Assembly: GCA_944548615.1 (NCBI GenBank)
Contig: OX155960.1
Coordinates: 31,453,888 to 31,517,887, forward strand
Direction: 5' to 3'
DNA from: Micropterix aruncella
Lineage: Eukaryota; Arthropoda; Insecta; Lepidoptera; Micropterigidae
Length of the DNA: 64,000 nt
In this document: positions 33,385 to 43,464 of the stretch, one piece after another
How positions within the stretch are numbered: position 1 is the stretch's first letter
Layout of the letters: every line of letters begins with the position of its first letter
Program-made: the position numbers and the translations under genes
Notes under the pieces: generated by a model
The model's input: only the letters and a program-made list of their open reading frames with translations
What the model was told of the DNA's origin: nothing
Database searches by the model: none

Positions 33385-34359
33385 GTAAGTAAGAGTGGCG
33401 TTGTTTTTTGTCGTTGTCTACCGACATTCTGTTCTCCAGACTAGCTGAAGTCTAGCTTGAAGACCACCTGCGACGTATTGCACTTCATTATTGTTATTAT
33501 TTATAGGCAGGTATCATAGATAATTTTGCCTATGTTTTTGTGATATTCATTGTTTCTGCATTCAACCACACTGTCATGTAGTATTTTTATGTGTTCCATA
33601 AATCAAGCATCCTGTTGCTTAGGAATAATTTCTTGGAGTTCGAGGGGAATCTTCTTGCCCAGTTGTAAACAATGAATTACCTCATAGATTATTATTATGG
33701 AAGAGGAATATAGATGACAGTGATTCATAGTTGTGCAATGGCTTGTTATTATTTTTAATGTCTCTATTTTAGTCCTAAAAGCCCTCCTTTAGTGTTGAGC
33801 AGGGTGCGGGCAAACGCGGCGACAGCTGATTGGCTGAAAACACCCGATAAATAGCTTTGATCGTCCAATCAAAAGAAAGTTTTCTTTGTTAGGGTTGGTT
33901 GTCTGGAACCCACACTTGGCCCTCCATGCGAGGTCTTTGTGTGTATCCCCTCATAATCTGTCTTACCTATAGATCTTGCAACCAGCTCATGCCGGATAGC
34001 ATATGCAGGATCCCTGATGGCCGACATGGTAGTACTGTAACCCCTAGGTCCTTCTAGCTTCTGGCAAGGCTTTCAGTTCTGCACCATCTCACTTTTATCC
34101 GGTGAGAGGGTTATTTCACCCAACATGTATTATAATACATTAAAAAAAAAAAGATCTAGAATCTGCAGTAAGAGGGTTGTTTTATTTTAAAATAATACAG
34201 TAGACACATCTGTCGATTTTAGCAACTGTATCGGAAGGCTCATGCCGTTTCATGTTTTGATTTCACTGTGGGCATTGATTCGGTTAAAGTCCTGCCTTGT
34301 AATTCGTCATGCGAGAGGACTCTGTTAACAATTTATAACGTTATGTAGATTTAATTACT
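33385..34359. other. DDX20 intron 2, left part
   Basis: No element identified. A GC-richer stretch at 33890-34115 looks like eroded repeat DNA but could not be assigned. Confidence 0.45.
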
Positions 34360-34971
34360 TTAAGGGGACAGTTTCTAGAGCCCAATTCTGCTATTTTTGC
34401 CGGGTTTCTACCATTTTTACTGAAAACTGCGTTTACACAGAAATAGAGAATACGTTACACAGAAAAAAAATTGAGCAAACTAATGGAGAGTGTTTTCATA
34501 ATCAGTCATAGCCGTTAGGTTAAGGTTGAAAAAACTATTATGTTCGCAATAAAAAATCCAAGTTGTTAAATTGAGTGGTGTCAAATCTTTGAGAGTATGC
34601 CCAAGTCACTAGAATGTCTAAAACCTTATGGCATTTTTGACCCTATTGGGTCCAAAATTTAGGAAGTATTCTTCCTAAAATTTCATAAAAAGGATTTCAT
34701 AATTTTTGACTCAGTGAGTTGTTTTGGCAAAAATTCCTATACTCTAATTAAATTTTTAATTTCTATTTTAGTCTGTGAATTTCTCTCACTTTTTTGTTTA
34801 CTGTGAATATAATAGTTTTTTTCTATTTAATAACTATTATTAATCATGAAGCCACTCTTCATCAGTTTGCTTTTTTTAAAAAAAATTTTAGAATATGTAT
34901 TTTCTGTGTAAACCAAGTTTTAAGGGAAAATGGTAGAAAGGAGTATTGAGCCCCAGAAACTGTCCCCTTAA
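34360..34971. mobile_element. TTAA MITE with GGGGACAGTTTCT termini
   Basis: Left end TTAAGGGGACAGTTTCTAGA and, in reverse complement, right end TTAAGGGGACAGTTTCTGGG; the inverted repeat continues imperfectly for about 32 bp. It is 612 bp, AT-rich and non-coding. TTAA termini suggest mobilisation by a piggyBac-like enzyme. Confidence 0.8.
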
Positions 34972-35432
34972 CAGAACTTTATATAGGTTTGCAGCAACTG
35001 CATGTTGTAGGCCTTATGTGCCATCCAGACTCACGGCGAGAAGTTTCGCCGAAACTGAACTAGAACTGCGAGAACTAGCATGTCCACAACATGCAACAAC
35101 AACATGAACAACATGTACACACTCGAGATATTCTCATTCGGGTTCTCGTTCCTATCGGTATGGACGACATTCAAACTGCAACAGGTTTGGCCCTGTGTGA
35201 CATTGCATATTGTAACTGTAAATGTTCTAACCAAAAATACAATTAAGAACAAAAGAAAGTACAGGCGATGGTGGATGACGCAAATTTATCGAAATAGAAC
35301 AAGGTTCGTAATAGTACAATTGAATTGAATAATTGTCTGCCGGTTCTACGCATCATGATTTAAACTCTTGTCCTTGTAATGACGTTGTTTAGCAACCCAT
35401 CCCATAAAATGGGCTCACATTGAAAGTATTCG

Positions 35433-38072
35433 ATGAACTTTAATTGCAAATCGTTATTCCACATTTTCAAAACGAAACAGAAAAATTACGAAATAAGACA
35501 AAATACACATGCACTCTCTACTGTTCACCAATCGGCACGGAGACAAAACGAGAATGTAATTTTTTCGACCACGTATGAGGACCCAATGCGGCTCCATAAT
35601 TACAGCCCTCCGCCGGGCATTACACCTCCGCCCCTGCCTACGGTAGCTTTTGCTTCTCAACCTCCATCTCTAGATGAGATTCTTAATCAAGTAAAGAGGA
35701 AGCCGTCGGGCTCTACTCCGGGTCCCGATGGTATTCCCTATTTAGTATACAAAAAATGCCCCTGCCTTCTGCAATATTTAGGATCCATCTTCCGAAATAT
35801 ATGGAATAGCGGTGTAGTCCCACAGAATTTTGGCCGAGCGACAGTCATCTTAATTCCGAAGGTCCCAGTTTGCACCGGACCAAAGGACGCTCGGCCCATT
35901 GCTCTCACAGACACTGTGGCCAAAATATTTTTTAGCATAGTCCACACGAGGATGAGCGAATTCATGCACCGGAATGAGTACCTTGGAGTATCAGTTCAAA
36001 AAGGCTTCATGCGTGGCGTCTCGGGCTGCCTCGAGCACAATTCTCTCCTGGCTGCTGCCATCAAGGATGCGAGACAGCACGAACGCCAAATCAATGTATG
36101 CTGGCTCGACCTAGAGAATGCCTTTGGGTCAGTCCGACACAGTCTCCTCCACTTTGCACTCCGCTGGTACAACTTCCCACCAGTCGTGCGTGACATTGTA
36201 GCCTCCTACTACAACTGTCTGACTTTCCATGTTAAAACGCAAGAATGGACTACCCGCTCTATACCATATTCAATTGGACTATTTCAGGGCTGTTGCCTCT
36301 CCCCGACGATTTTTAATATAGTTTTTAATATACTGCTGGAAAGCCTGACCCAGTTTGACAGGAAGTGGGGCTACCGTTTTAAAACAGACGGCCAATACAC
36401 CTCGTCGTGCCTCGCTTTTGCCGACGACCTAACTTTCATCACCAGAAGCCCCAAGCAGCTTTCCCTGCTATTACAGAAAGTGGAGCTTTTCTGCGACTGG
36501 TCAGGCTGTATAAAAGTGAAGCCCTCCAAATGTTTTTGCCTTGGACTCGCCCGCATGGACACAAAATTTACATCCTATGACCCCAAATTGGTCTATAAGG
36601 GCTCTAATATCTCCCTTATAGACCCAAACAATCATTTCAAATTCCTCGGCAGAAAAATCACCCATCAGGGAAAAGACGTCTCGGGCGATCATGTTATAGA
36701 GCATTTCAAAAGTTGCCTGGCGAAAATAGATGCCTTGCTAATTTCTGGCCCTCGTAAGGCCTGGATCTATGACAATTATCTAACGTCACATTTGTCATGG
36801 CCCTTTCTTATTTACGATTTTACCAAAACCCAACTGTCCCGTCTAGATGCGCTGGTGACAGCTAGTTTAAAATCCTGGCTGTCCTTAGCCAAACCAGCTG
36901 ACCCCTCGACTCTCTTCAGGTCCAAACAAAATTTTGGGCTAGCGCTTAAACTGCCCTCTCTGCTCTACGCCAACTCCAGAATAACCAAAAATTCGATTCT
37001 CTGCAATTCCAAAGATCCGGCAATATCGAAGCACGTAATAAGTGGCCGTAGTGATTCAAATGATCTACAAGCCCGCGTAGACTTCCACAAAAAGTTCCTT
37101 ACTGGAATCAGCCAGAATGGCACTGGTCTGGGGTATGGCAGTACAACCACGAGCGACGTGGACTTGAAGAAGTCTCTTTTGCGGGGAGATTACGACAGCA
37201 AGAGTATGGCTCATGCTATTGGCCTTCAATGCCAGAATGATTGGACAACAATTGGGGACTTTTGCATTCCGCCTCCAATGCACTGGAAGGTAATGCTCTA
37301 TGACTGGACGCCAGAGATGCTGAAATTTTATTTGAATGCCTTTCAGCATACACTTCCAGACCCCAGTAACCTCGCTCGTTGGAGCTTTGCCGAGGATAGT
37401 TCTTGTCCCCTCTGTAGCAATACCCCTTGCACAGCTAGACACATTCTAGCTGGCTGCAAGGTGGCCTTAGATCAAGGACGGTACACTTACCGCCATGACA
37501 AAGTTCTCGCTGTTATTCGCGAGGTAATTAGTCTCTCAGTGGCTCGTGCCAACAAGGGTTTGACAGTATCCTCCAAACCCCCAATACAGTTTGTGCGGGA
37601 TGGCTCTAAAGGCAAAAAACATTTAACTACAAAACCTTTCTCAATAATCGAGAAAGCTACAGATTGGATTCTGGAGGTTGATTCGGTCTCTAAGCAGTAT
37701 AAATTCCCTGAAAGTCTCGGATGCACAGCCCTCCGTCCAGATATAACTCTTTACTCTCTATCTCGGAAGGTGGCTCTTATCGTAGAATTAACTGTTCCAT
37801 GGGAATCAAATATCCCAAAAGACCACGAGTACAAATTAAATAAATACCATGATCTCGCAAATGCCGTAACCCGGAACGGCTTCACTGTTCACCTTCACGC
37901 GGTGGAAGTTGGCGCTCGTGGCCTGCCAGCTAAATCTCTATTTCACCTCTTTAAAGATCTTGGCCTTTCCAGAAAAATAATCAACTCTTTCTTAGAAAAA
38001 TTATCTAAAACTGCGATTTGCGCATCTCAAATTCTATGGCTTCGAAGGGGGAGTGAATGGGTGGCAAGGTGA
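35433..38072 (+). CDS. R2-like reverse transcriptase with restriction-like endonuclease
   Basis: An uninterrupted ORF of 879 residues. The RT domain starts at about residue 90 (STPGPDGIPYLVYKK) and includes CWLDLENAFGSV (catalytic Asp of motif A), GLFQGCCLSPTIFN and CLAFADDLTF (catalytic AFADD, 36413-36427). Towards the C-terminus it has a CPLCSNTPCTARHILAGC zinc motif (CCHC), then the endonuclease core LRPDITLYS ... VALIVELTVPWE. The order RT, CCHC, RLE is that of R2-group elements that nick target DNA and prime reverse transcription there. The residues of both active sites appear intact, which is unusual among the relics here. The true N-terminus is missing or upstream. Confidence 0.85.
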   Translation: MNFNCKSLFHIFKTKQKNYEIRQNTHALSTVHQSARRQNENVIFSTTYEDPMRLHNYSPPPGITPPPLPTVAFASQPPSLDEILNQVKRKPSGSTPGPDGIPYLVYKKCPCLLQYLGSIFRNIWNSGVVPQNFGRATVILIPKVPVCTGPKDARPIALTDTVAKIFFSIVHTRMSEFMHRNEYLGVSVQKGFMRGVSGCLEHNSLLAAAIKDARQHERQINVCWLDLENAFGSVRHSLLHFALRWYNFPPVVRDIVASYYNCLTFHVKTQEWTTRSIPYSIGLFQGCCLSPTIFNIVFNILLESLTQFDRKWGYRFKTDGQYTSSCLAFADDLTFITRSPKQLSLLLQKVELFCDWSGCIKVKPSKCFCLGLARMDTKFTSYDPKLVYKGSNISLIDPNNHFKFLGRKITHQGKDVSGDHVIEHFKSCLAKIDALLISGPRKAWIYDNYLTSHLSWPFLIYDFTKTQLSRLDALVTASLKSWLSLAKPADPSTLFRSKQNFGLALKLPSLLYANSRITKNSILCNSKDPAISKHVISGRSDSNDLQARVDFHKKFLTGISQNGTGLGYGSTTTSDVDLKKSLLRGDYDSKSMAHAIGLQCQNDWTTIGDFCIPPPMHWKVMLYDWTPEMLKFYLNAFQHTLPDPSNLARWSFAEDSSCPLCSNTPCTARHILAGCKVALDQGRYTYRHDKVLAVIREVISLSVARANKGLTVSSKPPIQFVRDGSKGKKHLTTKPFSIIEKATDWILEVDSVSKQYKFPESLGCTALRPDITLYSLSRKVALIVELTVPWESNIPKDHEYKLNKYHDLANAVTRNGFTVHLHAVEVGARGLPAKSLFHLFKDLGLSRKIINSFLEKLSKTAICASQILWLRRGSEWVAR

Positions 38073-38255
38073 ACGCTCACATGTGGCAAGACAGCTGTCC
38101 TAAACCTACCACAGCCGGTTCGTAAGTCCGGAATCCACTGCTCACCCCCCAGAAGTGTAAAAAAATAGTATTATGATGGGCCCGACTCCGGTCGGTGAAT
38201 TCCATGGCAGCTCCGTTTGTATTTATTTATTGTTCTCTTTTCTCGCTCGAGAAAC
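35433..38255 (+). mobile_element. R2-like non-LTR retrotransposon, probably 5'-truncated
   Basis: One long ORF followed by a 3' tail shared with 25895-26115. The N-terminal zinc-finger and Myb-like DNA-binding region usual for R2-type proteins is absent, and no 5' UTR is recognised. It lies in DDX20 intron 2, in the same direction as the gene. Confidence 0.8.
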
Positions 38256-38575
38256 CCTTTATCGCGGCAGACATACCAACAATAAACGGAGAACAAGAGA
38301 GAGCGAGAACTAGAGGGCGAGAAACTATTCACATTCCTCGGATGTTCTTGGGGCTTCTCGGCGAGAGTCTGGATGGCTCTTTTTAGTTAAAGGCACAATA
38401 GCTACCTCTTTCTCTGGCGAGTGACTAATTTTGCAAGGGCAAGGCTTACTTCGAATTGGACGGGGCTTTCCCGCTCACAGTGCCTACTCTAAGTACAGGG
38501 CCACAATACACGGATGCTGCAAACCTCGATGGGTTCACAGAGTATGCACACCTGATTTGTTATTGTTTTTTTCAG
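38256..38575. other. DDX20 intron 2, right end
   Basis: Holds the right end of the inverted-repeat element, then unassigned sequence up to the polypyrimidine tract and TTTTTTCAG acceptor at 38575. Confidence 0.55.
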
Positions 38576-40056
38576 GACTGAACATCGCAGTTGTAACTGG
38601 CGGAACACCAATACGGAAGGACATAGAAATGCTTTCTAACCCAATAACACCGATTCACATACTAGTGGGAAGCCCCGGTCGTTTGCACTACCTCTTGGCT
38701 GAAAAGGCAATTTTGAAAAATTCTATAAAGCTTCTTGTGCTAGACGAGGCTGATAAATTAATGAGTGGCTCGTTTCTTAATGATATCAATTTTATTTTTA
38801 ACGTCTCGCCAAAACGGAAGCAAATAATAGCAACCAGCGCAACATACACCAATGATTTGCGAGACTATATTATTCGTTACATGAATTCCCCAAGTTCCGT
38901 GCGACCGGATCAATCGAGCGTCCTGCTCGGAATACATCAGTTTATCACGATCGTGAACCACCACAACAATACATTAAAACAGATCGGCATCAAATTCGAA
39001 GAGCTCAAAAAGATATTCACGTCTCTGCCGTTTAACCAATGCCTCGTGTTTTGCAACTATCAAGCGAGGGCCAAAACGGTGTGCGACATGCTGAAGAAAG
39101 AAAAGTGGCCCGCTTCGTATCTATGTGCAAGTCAGACGCAGGAGGAGCGCGTGTCACAACTGAGGAATCTGCAGAGTTTTACGTGTCGCATCCTCGTCGC
39201 GACAGATCTTGCTGCGCGCGGATTGGACGCTGCAAACATAGATTTAGTCGTTAATTTTGACTTGCCTTACGAGATCGCGACGTATTTGCACCGAATCGGG
39301 CGGGGCGGGCGATACGGCTCGATCAGTAACGCAGTTTCAATCGCCTCAACCGGAAAAGAAAACAGGGATTTCCTAAAATTGCTATCGACAATCGGGCACG
39401 AATTACAAATTCAGAATTTATGGGAAGGAAAGAAAATATCTCTCGAACCTGAAGATGAACCGAAAATAAACAAAAGCGTTGTGATGGCAGAACTAGGCGA
39501 GGGGGTCTTAAATATGATAACTGAAACGAAGGCAGAAAATGGAAATCACATTGAAGATTTTCACGAGTTGCTTTTATCTATGGATAAAATTAATGTGTAT
39601 GATAACGAAATTGATACATTTGATAATATATGTGAATCTTTAAATGAATTTCAGGAAATAGATAATGCAGAAGACCCACTCGACAAACATACTCCATCGA
39701 TAGAATTAGTCAAGAGCGATGAAATTTTCGATTTCATTGAATCCGTTATCAACCCAAGCAGAATGGTTCTCGTGACGAATAAATCTGAAGAACCTTCTGA
39801 AATTACACCCGAAAAGAGATTTATACATAAAAAACCGCAAATTGCTACCAAATATGCACAGATTAATGAAACGGACACCGAGTCAGAACTTACGTCTTCA
39901 AGCGATTCTACCGAATCCTCCGACTGCGAAGACGATAATGTTGTCGACCATAACAAGTTACTGCAGGATTACAAAACTTGGAAATTCCATCTCTCTATTC
40001 AAACCGAATTTATCAGACAGGCAATATTTATAAGAGAATTGACACGGTGGAAATAA
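38576..40056 (+). CDS. DDX20: DDX20 exon 3 (motifs Ib to VI and C-terminal tail)
   Basis: Reads LNIAVVTGGTPIRKDIEM, GSPGRL (motif Ib), LVLDEADKL (Walker B DEAD), SATYTND (motif III SAT), FNQCLVFCNY (IV), VATDLAARGLDA (V) and HRIGRGGRYG (VI). About 200 residues of acidic, low-complexity tail follow, ending TEFIRQAIFIRELTRWK. The DEAD-box core is complete, so it should be active in RNA unwinding within the SMN complex. Acceptor CAG at 38573-38575; stop at 40054-40056. Confidence 0.95.
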
Positions 40057-40619
40057 TGCTGAGATAATAAAAAAAATCTTGAAAAGAAAATACCTTTTGT
40101 TTTTTCTCTTGTTGGATTCGAGAATCATGAAGGAAAACCCAGTTTAATCAGTATAAAAAATGACTTTATTTCAAGAACACATATCTTTGTTTGAACAGAT
40201 GCTACTTTGGCTAAATACAATAAATCAAAACAATATTTTTCTATTAAAACTTTATCACTAGGCACTATAATGACTAGAATACTTTAATTATCATATAATT
40301 TATAATGGAATATTTCATGAATTAAATTAAATAAAAAAGGAATGTTGTAAAAAAATCGAAAAGCTTTTTTGTATATCGGTAAACTCCCTCCTCAAATTGG
40401 CACACATAAAATATTAAATAAAATTCTGTATAACTTTTAAGTACACGGCCGTAGGGCTCATTTTAGAGCTGCGACTTCAAAAAGAGTTTAAATGCTTGTA
40501 TACATTAGATGCGGGATACACCTAAATGATTGGGAGTATGAAAACAACGCAAGGAGAAATAACTAAAAAATCCTTTTCTTTTTCGAATTACCCTCCAATA
40601 AAATCAATGTATTTTAAGC
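40057..40619. other. DDX20 3' flank
   Basis: AT-rich, no gene recognised; several AATAAA-like hexamers. Confidence 0.5.
40066..40071 (+). terminator. DDX20 polyadenylation signal AATAAA
   Basis: AATAAA ten bases after the stop codon, in an A-rich context. It is unusually close to the stop; cleavage would give a very short 3' UTR, and a later signal is possible (several AATAAA/ATTAAA between 40225 and 40430). Confidence 0.45.
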
Positions 40620-41100
40620 ATTATATTACTGTTTTAACTAACTTGATAAAGTAATTTCAATCCAAAGGTATGATTGTAAAAATAGCTATTTTGATTTCTT
40701 GGATAGCTTCTTCTGGGCATCGAAACCGCTGACCACGCAACTTATCATTGATTCCCGGGAATAAAAAATAATCATTAGTATTTAGGTTAGGACTGCACGG
40801 AGGATGGTCCATCAATTGGATGTTTTCCTGCTTCAAAAACTTTGTTTGCCGAGCGGTATGAGGTATGAACTCACATTATCGTGGTTGCGTACTAATCTAC
40901 GGTGACCGTTCTCTGTTCCTATAAAAGAATTGCAGTAGCTTGTCCCGATTTTGAGACAAATTAAGTGACCGTTTTCTTTAATAAACATGCGAGAACTGAT
41001 AACTTTTGTAGGCATAACCTGTTTTTCAAAAACCTACGCTGCTTATTGACACTTTTTCGGGCTCATATTAGCAGACCTACGATTCATCATCCGTGACGAT
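40620..41100 (-). pseudogene. mariner-like transposase relic
   Basis: Minus-strand frames give TKVISSRMFIKENGHLICL, then a LVRNHDNVSSY stretch (normally LHHDNA-S-H), then LMDHPPCSPNLNTNDYFLFP and GINDKLRGQRFRCPEEAIQE. HDN ... HPP-SPDL ... FLFP ... LRGQRF ... PEEA is the mariner C-terminal half including the second and third catalytic acids (D and D). It is frameshifted and truncated; terminal repeats were not found. Confidence 0.75.
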
Positions 41101-41105
41101 GCTAA

Positions 41106-41460
41106 TTGAGAGGGAACCTGATTGAGACATATAAAATTGTCAAGAATTATTACAATGTACCTGGGCTAAATAATATTTACAAGTTCAATGTTAGCAAAAA
41201 TCTTCAAGGTCTCAGTATAAAACTCAACCATGCAAAATTTAAATCTAATGCTCTTAAAAACATTCTGCAAAATAGAGTGGTAAACATGTGGGATAAACTA
41301 CCGTTAAAAGTGACTAATGCAAGCTCTGTCAATCCATTTAAAAACAGACTCGATTTGTACCTAAAAACGTGTTAATATTCTTTAAGTCTAGCTTTACAAG
41401 ATCTGATCTGGACGTATCAGTAAAGCTGCCTATCTAGAATAAATCATAATAATATAACGA
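41106..41460 (+). mobile_element. CR1/jockey-like non-LTR retrotransposon, C-terminal fragment
   Basis: An open stretch of 89 codons: RGNLIETYKIVKNYYNVPGL, ending NRVVNMWDKLPLKVTNASSV then PFKNRLDLYLKT and a stop at 41373-41375. The 3' tail (GCTTTACAAGATCTGATC... AAAGCTGCCT... AATAAAT) recurs at 41764-41830, so a second 3' fragment of the family lies just downstream. Confidence 0.65.
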
Positions 41461-41763
41461 TTTACTGAAGCAAAATATGAACAAGATAAAATTACTTTGC
41501 CACCAGCATAAAATAAATTTACAGTGATAGTGAAAAAGCAGTTTTGCAAACAAAGAAATCAGCGTCGCGCAAAGACTGGAAGACGGATAAGGTAAAATCA
41601 TTAATTTGCGGAAGAGATAGCATTTTTAGGTTATGGAAACACTGTCCCACGTATGTTGTGGTATAAAAATAAATGTAGAGCAATAAAGAATAAAATCACT
41701 ACATTAATTAGAAATGCAAAACCGACTACTGTACCTAAAAAACTTGGTAATCTTGCTTATGAC

Positions 41764-41835
41764 TAGCTTTACAACATCAGATCCGGACATATCAACAAAG
41801 CTGCCTGTCCAGAAGAAATAATAATAACAAAAAAG
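41764..41835 (+). repeat. Second 3'-tail copy of the CR1-like family
   Basis: Contains CTAGCTTTACAACATCAGAT ... AAAGCTGCCTGTCCAGAA followed by AATAATAATAAC, matching the tail at 41388-41455. Confidence 0.65.
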
Positions 41836-42301
41836 CATTTGACATTACTCCGTTGAAGCCCTGCAGAGTAAACCGACACTAATTAACACAAACCAATTTT
41901 TGCTCTTTAGTCAATTTATGCAATATCCAATGGGAAACCAAGTTTAGGACTCCTAATACAACCAACCGAGTTGTTCTTCCATAAACGTTGTTGGGTTTAT
42001 TAGAGACCAGTATTAACGTAGCAGTATGAATTGCGTTGCTAGCTTATTCCGAATAGAAGATTCCCAATCATTTCGGTGCGTCCTAGCATAATCAAAAGAA
42101 TTGTTGTTAGAATCACGTCCCATGACTTGGTATTATCCCACTCTTACACAGAAACATTACTGGCATTCAGTTTCGAGCAGTTTTAGTGCTTCACCTGTGT
42201 TCCTTCTGAACTACCCTATGAGTTTTAGACTAGACCTAAACGCCGAATTGAAATCGCAGCTGAGTAACGATGCAGAAGAGTAACGTCGCGACAACTTTTT
42301 A
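41836..42301. other. Intergenic between the CR1-like fragments and the TMX3 3' end
   Basis: No gene recognised. The TMX3 polyadenylation site should lie here on the minus strand. Confidence 0.45.
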
Positions 42302-42529
42302 CTATTCCTTCTTCTGATGATTGTCGTCCTGATTCTCCTCCTCTTCTTCCTCGGCGTCGAGAATATCCGCGCAGCAAATCGAATAAAATATCAGCGACAG
42401 AAAACCGAGCGGCAGACCAAAGACTAGAGTCGTCAATGCGGGATTTCCCCTCCACATTTCTACCAGGGAAGACCGAGCTTCAAAATACATCCCGTAGAGA
42501 CGAACGAGGAAAGTGTTGCCGCCATACGT
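42302..42529 (-). CDS. TMX3: TMX3 exon (transmembrane helix and C-terminus)
   Basis: Reads TYGGNTFLVRLYGMYFEARS, then ALTTLVFGLPLGFLSLIFYS with ICC (the membrane helix), then CADILDAEEEEEENQDDNHQ and KKE before the stop. The vertebrate protein has a comparable GGDS..., FLFGLPLGVISI helix and lysine-rich tail for ER retention; here Lys sits at -2 and -3 rather than a strict KKXX. Acceptor TTTCCAG. Confidence 0.92.
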   Translation of the reverse strand, partial: TYGGNTFLVRLYGMYFEARSSLVEMWRGNPALTTLVFGLPLGFLSLIFYSICCADILDAEEEEEENQDDNHQKKE

Positions 42530-42599
42530 CTGGAAATAATGCACTCAATTAGTGGACTGGTGACTGGGTATTGGGTATTTGCGAGGGTGCAGTTCTTAC

Positions 42600-42816
42600 C
42601 GGGGCGTTCTGGTTGTCTATGTCGTCCAAGAACACGGCTATGGCTTCCGGGGTCAGCTTGAGAGGGTCGTCTTCTGGGATATGGTGGTGGTTGGTGGTGG
42701 AGTTGATCACGAGGAGGTGAGGGATCGGCAGGTGCATCATAGCTATGGAGTTCGCCAGGTCTGGGGAGCCAATCCAGCCGAATTGGAAGCGGGGATGGAG
42801 ATCTTCTCTTCTCTTC
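42600..42816 (-). CDS. TMX3: TMX3 exon (third thioredoxin-like luminal domain)
   Basis: Reads KRREDLHPRFQFGWIGSPDL, then ANSIAMMHLPIPHLLVINST, then PEDDPLKLTPEAIAVFLDDI. The FQFGW..., LPIPHLLVINS and HHHIPEDD segments align in order with the C-terminal luminal part of TMX3. Acceptor ATAG, donor GTAAGA. Confidence 0.92.
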
Positions 42817-43194
42817 CTATAATACAAAAATGTTCAGTTGATCCGCGCGGTTTGAGACGGACAGACGCATAGATCGAAGTAAAATGAGTAGCGAAATTGA
42901 AAAAAGAGAAGCCATTTGGAATCTTAACTCTAAGGACTATTCAAATAAATTAATAAAAAAGGTCTTGAGAGGAATTAGTTTCAATTTTGTGCAATAATAA
43001 TGATTGGAAGAAAAAGAGAAAAACTTGAGTGTTTTATTTATAAATTAGTTTTATTTCTTTAACGGTACATATCACAATCATATTACGCCATTTTTTCTTG
43101 CCAATAATCTACCCTCACTTACAAAGTAATTTGTTAATATAGATTGAACATTATCTGCTTCATGGATTGCTCACCACTGTTAGTTGGATTCATA
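42817..43194. other. TMX3 large intron, right of exon 5 acceptor
   Basis: AT-rich, nothing recognised before the MITE. Confidence 0.5.
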
Positions 43195-43464
43195 TTAACC
43201 CTTCAGGCCTCGGCCCTTCAGCCGATTGACAAGTTGATGTCTCAAAAAATTTTAGTAAAAATTAGTAAAAAAAATGAATTATTACTCTATCTCACCAAAA
43301 CATTAATTACTGCCAAACCACTGTATCCATAATTAAAATTAAACATATAAACATAATAAAACATAACAAAATAAAACAAATGAAATTAAAATGAAATTAA
43401 AACGGGGCCGTTACGCTGAATCGTGTTTTGGCCGATATCGGCCAATCGGGGCTCTAGGGGTTAA
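43195..43464. mobile_element. TTAA-flanked MITE, copy 2
   Basis: Same family as 22650-22920: TTAACCCTTCAGGCCTCGGCC at the left, GGCTCTAGGGGTTAA at the right, collinear throughout with few differences. Confidence 0.8.

Larger units (their letters stand above)
35019..38378. mobile_element. Putative DNA element with GCCATCCAGACTC inverted ends, invaded by an R2-like retroelement
   Basis: TGCCATCCAGACTCACGGCGAGAAG near 35019-35043 pairs in inverted orientation with 38354-38378 (about 22 of 24 positions). The interior left (35044-35432) and right (38256-38353) parts both carry GAGAACTAG/CGAGAA motifs. No transposase and no clear target duplication, so the family is unknown. Confidence 0.5.
32633..40056 (+). 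other. DDX20: DDX20 (Gemin3) gene locus, 3 coding exons
   Basis: Exons 32633-32822, 33214-33384 and 38576-40056 join in phases 1 and 1 to give 613 residues. This is the DEAD-box helicase of the SMN complex that assembles spliceosomal snRNP Sm cores. All helicase motifs are present. Human DDX20 is longer (824 residues); the insect form is shorter in its C-terminal tail. Intron 2 (5.2 kb) is expanded by transposons. Confidence 0.93.
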
